Assembly: GCF_012999535.1 (NCBI RefSeq)
Contig: NZ_JABBWV010000005.1
Span: forward strand, 310,001 to 374,000
DNA length: 64,000 bases
Reading direction: 5' to 3'
Source of the DNA: Microbispora sp. H11081
Lineage (GTDB): Bacteria > Actinomycetota > Actinomycetes > Streptosporangiales > Streptosporangiaceae
Of this stretch, positions 8,498-17,060 are shown in pieces. The stretch's first letter is position 1. Each line of letters starts with the position of its first letter. The notes under the pieces were generated by a model that was not told where the DNA came from, did not search any database, and saw only the letters and a list, made by a program, of their open reading frames with translations. The translations under genes were made by a program, and so were the position numbers.

Positions 8498-10290
8498 ACC
8501 CGATCGAGGCGGTCTCCCACCTCACGCCTGAGCTGTGGGAGCGGGCCAACCGGCGGCTGGTGCGCAAGGCGCTCGCCGAGTTCGCCCACGAGCGGCTGCT
8601 CACCCCGCGCCCGCTCGGCGACGGCCGGTTCGCCGTGCGCGAGGGCGCGGTGGAGTATCGCTTCACCGCGACCGTCATGTCCCTCGACCACTGGCACATC
8701 GGCGAGATCACCCGCCACCGCGACCCGGGCGAGACCCTGCCGCTCGACGCGCTGGAGTTCGTCACCGAGATGCGCGGCCCGCTCGGGCTGACCGACGAGA
8801 TCCTGCCGGTCTACCTGGAGGAGATCAGCTCGACGCTGGCGAGCCTCGCGTACAAGCTGAGCCGCGGGCCGGTCGGCGCGGCCGAGCTGGCCAAGGCCGG
8901 CTTCCAGGAGATCGAGGCCGCCATGACCGAGGGCCATCCGTGCTTCGTGGCCAACAGCGGCAGGATCGGCTACGGGATCGACGACCACCACGGGTACGCC
9001 CCCGAGACCGCCGCGCCCGTACGGCTGATCTGGCTGGCCGCCCACCGCGACCACACCACGTTCACCTGCTCGCGCGACATCGACTACGAACGGCTGACGC
9101 GCGCGGAACTCGGCGACGAGGTCCTGGCCCGTTTCGCTGGCACGCTCACCGGTCTCGGGCTCGACCCGGCCGACTACCTGCTCGTGCCGGTGCACCCCTG
9201 GCAGTGGTGGAACAGGATCTCGGTGACGTTCGCGGCGGAGGTCGCGCAGCGGCGGCTGGTCTGCCTGGGCCCGGGCGACGACGAGTACCTCGCCCAGCAG
9301 TCCGTCCGCACGTTCTTCAACGCGAGCGCGCCGGCGAAGCACTACGTCAAGACGGCCCTGTCGGTGCTGAACATGGGCTTCATGCGCGGCCTGTCCGCGG
9401 CCTACATGGAGGGCACACCGGCGATCAACGACTGGCTCGCCGGCCTGATCAGGGACGACGAGGTCCTCCGCGCGACCCGCCTGACGATCATCCGGGAGCG
9501 GGCCGCCGTCGGCTACCGCAACCGCCTGTACGAGTCGGCCACCGACCGCTACTCGCCGTACCGGAAGATGCTGGCGGCGCTGTGGCGGGAGAGCCCGGTC
9601 GCGGGCCTCGAACCCGGCCGGCGCCTGGCCACCATGGCCTCCCTGCTCCACGTCGACGAGGAGGGGCGGTCGTTCGCGGCGGCGCTGATCGAGCAGTCGG
9701 GCCTCGGCCCGCGGGAGTGGCTGCGGCGCTACCTCGACGCCTACCTCGTCCCGCTGCTGCACGCTTTCTACGCGTACGACCTGGCGTTCATGCCGCACGG
9801 CGAGAACGTCATCCTGGTCCTGGACGGCGGCGCGGTCGAACGAGTGATCTTCAAGGACATCGCCGAGGAGATCGTGGTGATGGACCCGGACGCGGACCTG
9901 CCGCCCGAGGTCGCCAGGATCCGCGCCGAGGTGCCAGAGGACCACCGGCTGCTGTCGATCTTCACCGACGTGTTCGACTGCTTCCTGCGCTTCCTCAACG
10001 CCGCACTGGTCACGGGCGGGGTGCTGGACGAGGACGCCTTCTGGCGGACCGTCGCCGCGTCCGCGACGGCCTACCAGCGGTCCGTTCCCCATCTGGCGGA
10101 GCGGTTCCGGCGCTACGACCTGTTCGCCGGGACCTTCGCCCTGTCGTGCCTCAACCGCCTGCAACTGCGGAACAACCGGCAGATGCTGGATCTCGCGGAC
10201 CCGTCGGCCGCGCTGCAGATGGCCGGAGACCTGGTCAACCCCATCGCCGGGTTCGCACCGCGGGCGAGCGCTACGCCGGGGCGTACGTGA
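8494..10290 (+). CDS. desD: Desferrioxamine synthetase DesD (NIS synthetase, IucA/IucC family)
   Basis: A 598-residue ATP-dependent NRPS-independent siderophore synthetase, expected to oligomerise and cyclise N-succinyl-N-hydroxycadaverine. IucA/IucC features are clear: GHPCFVANSGRIGYG for ATP binding, LVPVHPWQWWN, SVRTFFN, KTALSVLNMGFMRG, and the C-terminal FhuF-like part with HGENVILVLDGG. The GTG start at 8494 overlaps the desC stop by 4 bp. Its 3' end overlaps the convergent DUF1540 gene by 20 bp. With desA-C it forms a complete pathway. Confidence 0.96.
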   Translation: MNPIEAVSHLTPELWERANRRLVRKALAEFAHERLLTPRPLGDGRFAVREGAVEYRFTATVMSLDHWHIGEITRHRDPGETLPLDALEFVTEMRGPLGLTDEILPVYLEEISSTLASLAYKLSRGPVGAAELAKAGFQEIEAAMTEGHPCFVANSGRIGYGIDDHHGYAPETAAPVRLIWLAAHRDHTTFTCSRDIDYERLTRAELGDEVLARFAGTLTGLGLDPADYLLVPVHPWQWWNRISVTFAAEVAQRRLVCLGPGDDEYLAQQSVRTFFNASAPAKHYVKTALSVLNMGFMRGLSAAYMEGTPAINDWLAGLIRDDEVLRATRLTIIRERAAVGYRNRLYESATDRYSPYRKMLAALWRESPVAGLEPGRRLATMASLLHVDEEGRSFAAALIEQSGLGPREWLRRYLDAYLVPLLHAFYAYDLAFMPHGENVILVLDGGAVERVIFKDIAEEIVVMDPDADLPPEVARIRAEVPEDHRLLSIFTDVFDCFLRFLNAALVTGGVLDEDAFWRTVAASATAYQRSVPHLAERFRRYDLFAGTFALSCLNRLQLRNNRQMLDLADPSAALQMAGDLVNPIAGFAPRASATPGRT

Positions 10291-10555
10291 GGCAGTCGGC
10301 CTCGTCCAGGGAGCGGCCGATCTCGATGCTGGGCGCCTGACATTCGAGCTGCGTGTTGTGCTGGCAGTCGGAGATCTTGCAGGCGCCCACCCGGCCGGTC
10401 GTGGACGGGTCGCCTCCCGGCGTGGTCGCGGTGAAGAACGTGTCGCAGTGGGCGTGGGACACGTCTCCGACGGTGATCGCGGTGGCGTGACACATGTGGT
10501 CGCGGTTGTACGCGCACGAGGTGGCCTCGCACCGGTTGACGACGGGCATTTCCAT
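10271..10555 (-). CDS. DUF1540 domain protein, small and Cys-rich
   Basis: A 94-residue protein with two repeats of the DUF1540 pattern. The first is near the N-terminus (RCEATSCAYNRDHMCHATAITV), and a second Cys cluster (GACKISDCQHNTQLECQAP) lies near residue 60, with about eight cysteines in all. Such proteins are widespread in actinobacteria; metal binding is likely from the Cys spacing but the function is unknown. It converges with desD and their ends overlap by 20 bp. The ATG at 10555 follows a short purine-rich stretch. Confidence 0.85.
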   Translation of the reverse strand: MEMPVVNRCEATSCAYNRDHMCHATAITVGDVSHAHCDTFFTATTPGGDPSTTGRVGACKISDCQHNTQLECQAPSIEIGRSLDEADCLTYAPA

Positions 10556-10712
10556 GAGCGGCTGTCCTCCCTGACGGGTCGTGGCTTTCGTCCTGGCTCA
10601 TACCGCCGGGGACCAGGCAGGCAATCTCCGCCGTGGTCCCGGACTCGGCCAAGGCACGCCAGGGGAGAGCGGCGGGCACGCGGTGGCCGGGGGAATCCCC
10701 TCAATGCGACGA

Positions 10713-11339
10713 CTAGTGCAGCAGCTCCTCGGCCACCGCGAGGAGCTTCAGGGCGGTCGGGTCGGCGGCACGGCCGCCTCGCGGCACCCGGTCGGAGATC
10801 CGCTGCAGCAGCACGTGGACGTCCTCGTCGCCGGGCACGGCCGGGACCGCGGTCTCCGCCCGCCGCAGCCGCAGCAGGAGCTCCAGACCGTACGCGGCCT
10901 GGGCGGCGAGCAGCGCCAGGAGGTCCACGTCGGCGAGGTCGCCACGCCAGTCGGCGGACCGGTCGAGCACCTCGAGCACGCCGATGCAGTTCTCCTGCAG
11001 GATGACCGGCGCGGCCATGATGCTGCGGGGGACGTACCCGGTGGACTCGGCGGCGTCGTGGGCGAACTGCGGCACCGCCGCCGCCTCATCGGCGATCATC
11101 GGCTGACCGCTCGCCGCGACCCAGCCCGCGATGCCGGTGCCGGCCGGGAAGCGCGTCCCGACCAGGTGCTGCTCCCCCTCTCCCGACACGGCCTCGAAGA
11201 CCAGATCGCCGGTCTCCTGGTCCACCAGGAAGACGGACGCCGCGGCCGAGGCGAAGACGTGCCGGGCGACCTCGACGGTGGACTGCAGCAGCCTGCGCTC
11301 GGTGATTTCGCTGTCGGAGCGCCGTTCATGCACGGACAT
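10713..11339 (-). CDS. GAF domain protein
   Basis: This 208-residue protein is mostly one GAF sensor domain (about residues 15-165). Visible GAF elements are ASVFLVDQETGDLVFEAVSG, FPAGTGIAGWVAASGQP and IMAAPVILQENCIGVLEVLD. There is no output domain, so it probably senses a ligand and acts on a partner. The last 40 residues are low-complexity. It is the last gene of the leftward operon, and its start lies inside the end of the S8 protease gene (14-bp overlap). The ligand is unknown; Cys in the last beta strand might be redox-relevant, but that is speculation. Confidence 0.85.
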   Translation of the reverse strand: MSVHERRSDSEITERRLLQSTVEVARHVFASAAASVFLVDQETGDLVFEAVSGEGEQHLVGTRFPAGTGIAGWVAASGQPMIADEAAAVPQFAHDAAESTGYVPRSIMAAPVILQENCIGVLEVLDRSADWRGDLADVDLLALLAAQAAYGLELLLRLRRAETAVPAVPGDEDVHVLLQRISDRVPRGGRAADPTALKLLAVAEELLH

Positions 11340-12195
11340 GCGCGTCTCCCTCGGATACGACGACGTTGCTGGCGGCCAGGTAGAGCACGGACTTGAGCTG
11401 GAAGGGGGTCAGCCACCGGTGCCTGCTCAGGATGAGCGCGCAGATCCCGGTGATGTGCGGCGCGGCGAAGCTGTTCCCGGTGCTGCGGATCTCCCTGCCG
11501 CCGGGCCAGGCCACCGGCACGCGGACGCCGCGCGCGTAGAACTCCGCCGGCGGCGCGGGGTTGTAGTAGTAGGTCATCGGGTCGGGCTCGTCGTGGCTGG
11601 CCACCGAGATGACCGAGGAGAACGTCCAGGGGAAGCTGACGACCGGCATGTTGTGCGCCGAGGCCACGAGCACGCAGCGCCGGAAGTAGGCGCGGTCGGC
11701 CAGTTCGTGCAGCACGGGCAGAAACTGGCTCCTGGTGGTGGACAGGCTGAGGTTGACGAGGTCGAACCCCTCCTCGACGGCCCAGCGCAGACCGGCCATG
11801 AGGGCGGCCCCGCTGCCCGAGCGCCCGTCGGTCAGCACCCGTACGGAGGTCAGCGAGACGGCCGGGGCGATCGAGCGGATCACGCCGGCGCAGGCGGTCC
11901 CGTGGCCCGCCGGGTCGACCGGGTCGCAGTCGACGACCGTCAGGTCCGCGCCGTCGTCGGCGACCACCAGCGAACGCTCCAGGCCGCCGACCCGCGGGTG
12001 ACCGGCCTCGACGCCGGTGTCGAGCACGCAGACGCGCACGCCCGCTCCGTCGGCGTCACCCCAGGCCCATTCTCTGGTGACGTCCTCCAGGCGGCTCACG
12101 CCGAACTCCTCCGGCGCGAGCCGGGAGGTCGCCAGGCTCCAGGCGGGCACCCCGGGGAAGTGCTCGCGTTGCTCCCGGCGCCATGGGGGCTGCAT
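11326..12195 (-). CDS. S8 family serine protease (subtilisin-like), RiPP-cluster associated
   Basis: A 289-residue subtilase with an intact triad: Asp59 in VCVLDTG, His98 in PAGHGTACAG, Ser242 in STGNSFAAPHITG, and oxyanion Asn182. There is no signal peptide or propeptide, so it appears cytoplasmic. The ATG at 12195 shares one base with the stop of the cyclase/ATPase gene and follows a GGAG stretch, which fixes the start. Linkage to a precursor peptide and radical SAM enzyme makes leader-peptide cleavage a reasonable inference. Compact cytoplasmic S8 proteases of this kind occur in several RiPP loci. Confidence 0.88.
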   Translation of the reverse strand: MQPPWRREQREHFPGVPAWSLATSRLAPEEFGVSRLEDVTREWAWGDADGAGVRVCVLDTGVEAGHPRVGGLERSLVVADDGADLTVVDCDPVDPAGHGTACAGVIRSIAPAVSLTSVRVLTDGRSGSGAALMAGLRWAVEEGFDLVNLSLSTTRSQFLPVLHELADRAYFRRCVLVASAHNMPVVSFPWTFSSVISVASHDEPDPMTYYYNPAPPAEFYARGVRVPVAWPGGREIRSTGNSFAAPHITGICALILSRHRWLTPFQLKSVLYLAASNVVVSEGDAHVRA

Positions 12196-15100
12196 CACGC
12201 TCGTCTCTCCTCCTCGATCAACCGGCGCACCCGCCGGGCGGGCAACTCCGCGCCCTTGGTCGCGTAGCCGCGCAGCGCGCGGGCCGCGGCCCGCGCCGCG
12301 GGACCGGTCCGCCCGGCCGCGAGGTGCACCTCCGCCAGGTCGGCCAGCACGTCCCCGCGCAGGCAGGGGTCGTCGGTGCGGGCGAGCAACTCCTCCGCGC
12401 GGACGGCGAGGGCGCCCGCCGTGCCGTGGTCGCCGTCGAGGGCCGCGATCCTGGCGCTCACCGCGAGCCGGATCAGCTCTCCGCGGGCCTGCAGCCGTCC
12501 GCCCTCGTCCCGCAGCCGCTCCATCTCCCGGGCGGCCTCGGAATGGCGCCCCTGCCTGAGCAGTTCGCGGGCCGCGTAGAGCTCCAGGGTCCTGGCCGGC
12601 TCGGACTGGCCCGCGCGATGGAGGTCCGCCGCCGCCCGGCGGAACAGCGCCTCCGCCGCGTCGTGCCGCCCGACGAGCGACTCCACCAGACCGCGCACCT
12701 GGAGGACCGCGGTCGCCGCGAGGCCGAGGTGGAGATCGACGGCGTGCCCGTCGGCGGTGTCGAGGATGGCCAGGGCCGTGTCGACGTCGCCGGCCAGCGC
12801 GCGCAGCCGCGCCTCGGTGACCAGGACGGGCAGGAGCATCGCGCGGTCGGCGCCGAACCTGACCGACAGCCCGGCGCACAGGCTCAGCCCTTCGGCCAGC
12901 GGGGTGGGAGACCACTGCGCCAGCTCACAGAGCCCGCTGAGCAGGCGGTTCTCCTCGTACCTGTCGCCGAGGGAGCGTGCCCTCGCCAGGGCGTCGAGCA
13001 GGGCCGCCTCGGCCGCCCCCGACCGGCCCTCGCCGATGTGCAGCAGCGCCTCGAGGTGGTGGAAACGGCACCAGCCCAGGTCGTCGCCGGGGTCGGCGGC
13101 CAGCGGCGCACGGAACCGCTCGGCCGACGCGGGGCGCCCGCCGAAGCGCACCGCCAGCATCTCGCGCTGGATGGCGCAGGTGAGCCGGGTGCGCGGGTCG
13201 TCCGGCAGCATCCGCTCGGCCACGTCCAGCGCGGCGTACGGCCGGTCGGACTCGCCGCGGGCCAGGCCGGCGTCGCAGATGCGCACCGCCAGCGCCCGGT
13301 GGTCGGCGTGCCCGGCCGGCAGCAGGTCCCTTCCCCGCTCCAGGAGCGCGATGGCGGCGGGCAGGTCCTTGCGGTGGAGGGCCCTGGTGCCCTCCCCGAC
13401 GAGGGCGCGGGCGGCCCGCTCGGTGAGCGACGGCAGCAGCGGGTCGTCCGGCCGCACCTCGCGTTTGAGCAGGCAGGCGGTCTCCAGGTGGTGGGCGAGG
13501 TCGCCGTGCGAACCCTCCTCAGAGGGGGACGAGACGGCGGCCCGGCCGGAGATCCGGTCGGCGAGGGCCAGATGCCAGGTGGCCCGCAGATCCTTGCGGG
13601 TCATGGCGTAGACCGTGTCCCGAGTCAGCGTCTGCGCGAAGTGGAACGACCCGGGCGCGCCCCCGCGCCGGATGATGCGCGTGCGCAGCAGACGCCCGAG
13701 CAGCCCGCCCGCGTCGAGCGGGACCGGCGGGTCGGCCGCGCAGACGACGTCGAGCTGGTCGCGGGTGAAGACGTGACCGATCGTCGCGGCGCGTTCGAGC
13801 ACGTCGCGCTCCCCGTCGTCGAGCCGGTCAAGGCGCGCGCCGATCAGCGCCTGGATCGTGGGCGGCAGCGGGGCGTCCTCCCCCTCCTCGGCCACCGTCT
13901 CCAGCAGCAACTCGGCGAACAGCGGGTTGCCGTCGGCGCTCTCCGCGACCCGCCGGCACAGGGCTTGGCCGGCGGCCATGTCGTGAGCGGTCACCTCGGC
14001 CTCCGGCAGCCGGTTGGCGGCCAGCTCGGCGACCAGCAGTTCCATCTGCGCGGCGTCGAGCGCCCTCAGCTCGAACGCGACGGCGTGGTCCGTGCCCATC
14101 GCCCAGGCGGGCCGCGTCTCCAGCAGCTCGGGACGGGCCACCCGTACGAGCAGGACCGGCACGTCGGCGAGCCACGAGGTGAGGCCGTCGATCAGGTCGA
14201 GCAGGGTCTGCTCGGCCCAGTGCAGGTCCTCCCAGACAACCACCAGCGGCCCGCGCCCGGCCAGCGCCTCGAACAGCGCGCGCACCGCCCGTGATATCTC
14301 CTCGACCCCGGGGTCCTCCCCGGTGCGCGGCGCGTGCGCGGCGTCGGCGGCCACCAGGCCGCGAAGGGCGGAGCGGCTCGCCGCCGCCAGCTCAGGCAGG
14401 ACACCGTGCCAGTCGTCGCCGAGGGACTCCACCATCTCCACGACGGGCCGGAAGGTGATGCCCACGCCGTACGAGCGGCACCGGCCGGTCAGGACGGTGA
14501 CCTCGGCGGGCAGCCCGTGGACGAAGTCGCGCACGAGCCTCGACTTGCCGATGCCCGGCACGCCGAGCACGGTCACCACCGTGCACCGGCGGTCCCGCAC
14601 CGCCTTCCGGTAGGCCGTGCGGAGCCGCTCGATCTCGGCGGTGCGGCCGACGAGCGGGATCTGGTCGTCGTCGCGGGCGGCCTCGGGCTCCAGCGAGGTC
14701 ACCCGCCAGGCCCGCACGGGGCTGCTCTTGCCCTTGAGCGTGAGCGGCGGCACGGGCTCCAGCCGCGCCTGGGCGCGGACCATGCGGGCGACCTCGTCCC
14801 CGACGAGGATCTCCCCGGCGCCCGCCGCGGACTGCAGGCGGGCGGCCGTGTTGACGGTGTCGCCGATGACCCGCATGTGGGCTCCAGGGGTGGCGATGAC
14901 CACCGCCTCCCCGGCGCTGACGCCGCAGTGCACGTCGAGCCGGATGCCGTGCGTGGGGGCCAGGTCGTCGCTCAGTGCCCGCACCCGCAGCAGCGCCGTG
15001 TGGGCGGCGCGGATCGCCCGCAGCGCGTCGTCCTCGCGGCCGCCGACGATGCCGAAGGCGGCCATGATCGCGTCCCCGATGTACTTCTCCACCACACCGC

Positions 15101-15260
15101 CGTGCTCGCTGATGCCGGAGGTGCACGCCTGGTAGTACCGGTCGAGGATGTCCCGGAGTAGCTCGGGGTCGAGCCGTTCCGCGAGCTCCGTCGAGCCGAT
15201 CAGGTCGATGAAGACGACGACGACGTTCCGGCGCGCAGGGCGGGAGGCCCCGGCGTTCAT
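12195..15260 (-). CDS. Class III adenylate cyclase-domain / AAA ATPase / TPR regulator
   Basis: This 1021-residue protein begins with a class III cyclase homology domain (about 10-195): VFIDLIGSTELAERLD holds the metal-binding Asp, KYIGDAIMAAFG follows, and GDTVNTAARLQSAAGAGEILV lies toward the end. An ATPase module follows, with PLVGRTAEIERL, Walker A GVPGIGKSR and Walker B LVVVWEDLHWAEQ. The second half is alpha-helical with TPR-like repeats. Unlike LuxR-family LAL regulators it has no C-terminal helix-turn-helix. It overlaps the upstream 70-residue gene by 4 bp and the protease gene by 1 bp. A role as ATP/cAMP-linked signalling switch for the RiPP locus is inference. Confidence 0.88.
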   Translation of the reverse strand: MNAGASRPARRNVVVVFIDLIGSTELAERLDPELLRDILDRYYQACTSGISEHGGVVEKYIGDAIMAAFGIVGGREDDALRAIRAAHTALLRVRALSDDLAPTHGIRLDVHCGVSAGEAVVIATPGAHMRVIGDTVNTAARLQSAAGAGEILVGDEVARMVRAQARLEPVPPLTLKGKSSPVRAWRVTSLEPEAARDDDQIPLVGRTAEIERLRTAYRKAVRDRRCTVVTVLGVPGIGKSRLVRDFVHGLPAEVTVLTGRCRSYGVGITFRPVVEMVESLGDDWHGVLPELAAASRSALRGLVAADAAHAPRTGEDPGVEEISRAVRALFEALAGRGPLVVVWEDLHWAEQTLLDLIDGLTSWLADVPVLLVRVARPELLETRPAWAMGTDHAVAFELRALDAAQMELLVAELAANRLPEAEVTAHDMAAGQALCRRVAESADGNPLFAELLLETVAEEGEDAPLPPTIQALIGARLDRLDDGERDVLERAATIGHVFTRDQLDVVCAADPPVPLDAGGLLGRLLRTRIIRRGGAPGSFHFAQTLTRDTVYAMTRKDLRATWHLALADRISGRAAVSSPSEEGSHGDLAHHLETACLLKREVRPDDPLLPSLTERAARALVGEGTRALHRKDLPAAIALLERGRDLLPAGHADHRALAVRICDAGLARGESDRPYAALDVAERMLPDDPRTRLTCAIQREMLAVRFGGRPASAERFRAPLAADPGDDLGWCRFHHLEALLHIGEGRSGAAEAALLDALARARSLGDRYEENRLLSGLCELAQWSPTPLAEGLSLCAGLSVRFGADRAMLLPVLVTEARLRALAGDVDTALAILDTADGHAVDLHLGLAATAVLQVRGLVESLVGRHDAAEALFRRAAADLHRAGQSEPARTLELYAARELLRQGRHSEAAREMERLRDEGGRLQARGELIRLAVSARIAALDGDHGTAGALAVRAEELLARTDDPCLRGDVLADLAEVHLAAGRTGPAARAAARALRGYATKGAELPARRVRRLIEEERRA

Positions 15261-15469
15261 ACGAGCTTTAACTCCTGCCCCTCGACCTCGCCGGCGGCCG
15301 CGTCCAGGCGGGTCTTGATCGAGTTGAGCAGCTCGACCTCCGGCCTGCTCAGCTCGGCGAACACCTGCCGCTGCCGCTCGTTGAGCATGTCCACCGGGTG
15401 GCCCGCCTCACGCAGGGCCGTCAGCGGGTCGAAGGACGCCGGTCCGTTCCGCACCTCGTGACTGTTCAT
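15257..15469 (-). CDS. 70-residue RiPP-cluster protein resembling the 'aroma-sacti cluster' domain
   Basis: A 70-residue helical protein beginning MNSHEVRNGPASFD. It contains LREAGHPVDMLNERQRQVF and a C-terminal NSIKTRLDAAAGEVEG stretch ending in KLV. From memory it resembles small proteins named for 'aroma-sacti' clusters, found beside radical SAM peptide maturases; I could not check this. It could be a leader-recognition partner or itself a peptide substrate, though it has no Cys. The ATG at 15469 has a strong GGAGGTGG ribosome-binding site 3 bp upstream, which excludes the longer open frame. It is the first gene of the leftward operon. Confidence 0.75.
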   Translation of the reverse strand: MNSHEVRNGPASFDPLTALREAGHPVDMLNERQRQVFAELSRPEVELLNSIKTRLDAAAGEVEGQELKLV

Positions 15470-15536
15470 CGGCCACCTCCTGGTCGTGCGCGACCTGTCC
15501 CATTTGCCGTACGTCGCCAACGGTAGGGACGGAGGG

Positions 15537-15584
15537 TTCAGCGCCAGTATGGCGACGCCATGCCGTCGCCATACTGGCCCTGAA
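15537..15584. promoter_or_regulatory. Long inverted repeat in the divergent RiPP promoter
   Basis: Two 20-bp arms (15537-15556 and 15565-15584) match at 19 of 20 positions around an 8-bp spacer. The left arm reads ttcagcgccagtatggcgac. It sits 68 bp upstream of the leftward 70-residue gene and 58 bp upstream of the precursor-peptide ATG. It is most likely an operator for a dimeric regulator controlling both arms; a transcript hairpin is the alternative. Confidence 0.7.
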
Positions 15585-15641
15585 CTGACCGCTCCTAGCG
15601 TGTGCCTCGCACCCGGCCATGAGACCGAGAGGAGCGTCGCC

Positions 15642-15767
15642 ATGACGGACCAGAACGAGAACCTGCCCGAGCCCGAGGAGACCGAGGCCCCCGAGGTCGT
15701 CGCGCACTCCGAGGAGGAGGGCGAGGAGACCCCCTGGTGCGTGATGCACCAGGAGAAGGCCCAGTAA
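15642..15767 (+). CDS. Candidate RiPP precursor peptide (41 residues, acidic leader, single-Cys core)
   Basis: A 41-residue peptide with a Glu/Pro-rich acidic leader (residues 1-30, 12 acidic residues) and a short C-terminal core TPWCVMHQEKAQ. The core contains the only Trp (32), only Cys (33) and a His (36). AGGAG lies about 8 bp upstream of the ATG. The next gene, 84 bp downstream, is a radical SAM enzyme, the classical arrangement for sactipeptide-type or other cross-linked RiPPs. It resembles, from memory, StsA-like sactipeptide precursors. A thioether from Cys33 to a nearby residue is the simplest modification, but Trp or His linkage is possible. Confidence 0.78.
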   Translation: MTDQNENLPEPEETEAPEVVAHSEEEGEETPWCVMHQEKAQ

Positions 15768-15851
15768 GACGCCTCGGTTCCCGGTCCCCCCGGTCTCCGG
15801 GCGGGACCGGGGGACCCCCCTGCCCGGCCCTCGTCTGCACGCGGAGATCCG

Positions 15852-17060
15852 ATGAACAAAGGTCAGCACCGGGGACCCGAGGCGCGGCCGCGCGTGATCG
15901 GGGGAGACCACGGCTGGTGGTTTCTCGGCCCCGGCGGTATAGCCCGGTTGAAGCCGCATCACCTCACTCCGGCGGGCGAACTGCGCCCCGAGGCAGAACG
16001 CGTGCTGCGCGATCGGGGGCTGTTCCGGCCGCCGGCCTTCCGCAGCTACTCGCTGACGGTGCTGACCAGCACCAACTGCAACCTCGGCTGCGCCTACTGC
16101 TTCCAGAACACCGCGCAGGACACCGCAGGCGGAAGCCGTCCGCCGCGGATCGCCTACTCGCGGCTCACGTCCGCCACCATCGACACCATCGTCGACTTCA
16201 CCCGCCGCCGGCAGGCGGAGGCGGGCCTGGACGGCCTGGTGCTCATGCTCTTCGGCGGCGAGCCGCTGCTGAACCCCCGGGGGTGCGTCGAACTGCTCTC
16301 GCGGGCCGGCGGCCTCGGGCTGCGCTGGGCCAGCATGACCTCCAACGGCACGCTGATGACCGTCCCGCTCGCCCGGCGGCTGGCCGACCTCGGCCTGCGG
16401 GACGTGCAGGTCACGTTCGACGGCGACAAGGACGACCACGACCGCATCCGGGTGCGCCGCGCGACGGGCGGCGGCACCTTCGACGACATCGTCGCCGCCA
16501 TGGCCGCGATGACCGCGGCCACGCCCATCAAATGCGGGATCCGCGTCAACGTCTCCCACCACAACTACGGGGGGATCGACACGCTGGTCGAGCGGCTCGG
16601 GCGGGACCTCGACCCGTCGCGCTGCTCCCTCTACTTCGCCCGGGTCGGCGACGTGGGCGTCGGCTACGACAACGACCTCGCCTTCTCCGGCGACATGGCC
16701 GCCCGCTTCCACCGCTGGCAGCGCCGCGCGCTGGAGCTCGGCTTCGCGGTGCCCCGTCCCCGCGCGCACACCCCCTGCCAGGCGTGCTCGTACCCGGACG
16801 GCAGGTACGGCGCGGTGGTCAACGCGGACGGCACGCTGTCGAGCTGCTGGGAGACCGCGGGCAAGCCGGACTGGCAGGTCGGCACGCTCACCGACGGCTA
16901 CCTGCCGGCAGAACGGACCGCGGACAGGTGGATCTCCTGCGAGGAGTCCTACCAGTACGCCGATGACCTGTCCGAGCTGACGAGGTTCCAGGACACCGTG
17001 GACGCGGCCCTGCTCGACTACCTGAGCGCCACCGGGCGGCTCGGGGCGGGCGCGGCATGA
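15852..17060 (+). CDS. Radical SAM/SPASM-like peptide maturase
   Basis: This 402-residue enzyme is predicted to modify the adjacent peptide by S-adenosylmethionine radical chemistry. The [4Fe-4S] motif is Cys76-x3-Cys80-x2-Cys83 in TNCNLGCAYC. MLFGGEPLLN gives the GGE SAM-binding motif. The C-terminus carries Cys309, Cys312, Cys332 and Cys363, fitting a SPASM or twitch domain with auxiliary clusters. The N-terminal 65 residues may include a peptide-binding region. GGAGA precedes the ATG. The stop overlaps the downstream peptidase start by 4 bp. The bond formed (thioether, C-C or epimerisation) cannot be told from sequence. Confidence 0.92.
   Translation: MNKGQHRGPEARPRVIGGDHGWWFLGPGGIARLKPHHLTPAGELRPEAERVLRDRGLFRPPAFRSYSLTVLTSTNCNLGCAYCFQNTAQDTAGGSRPPRIAYSRLTSATIDTIVDFTRRRQAEAGLDGLVLMLFGGEPLLNPRGCVELLSRAGGLGLRWASMTSNGTLMTVPLARRLADLGLRDVQVTFDGDKDDHDRIRVRRATGGGTFDDIVAAMAAMTAATPIKCGIRVNVSHHNYGGIDTLVERLGRDLDPSRCSLYFARVGDVGVGYDNDLAFSGDMAARFHRWQRRALELGFAVPRPRAHTPCQACSYPDGRYGAVVNADGTLSSCWETAGKPDWQVGTLTDGYLPAERTADRWISCEESYQYADDLSELTRFQDTVDAALLDYLSATGRLGAGAA

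Noticed and set aside
12183..14294. 703-codon open frame on the plus strand opposite the cyclase/ATPase gene, and comparable long plus-strand frames at 1914-2894 and 2855-3967
   Set aside because: High GC leaves long stop-free antisense frames. These translate to Arg/Gly/Ala/His-rich sequence without domains, while the opposite strand has complete conserved families.
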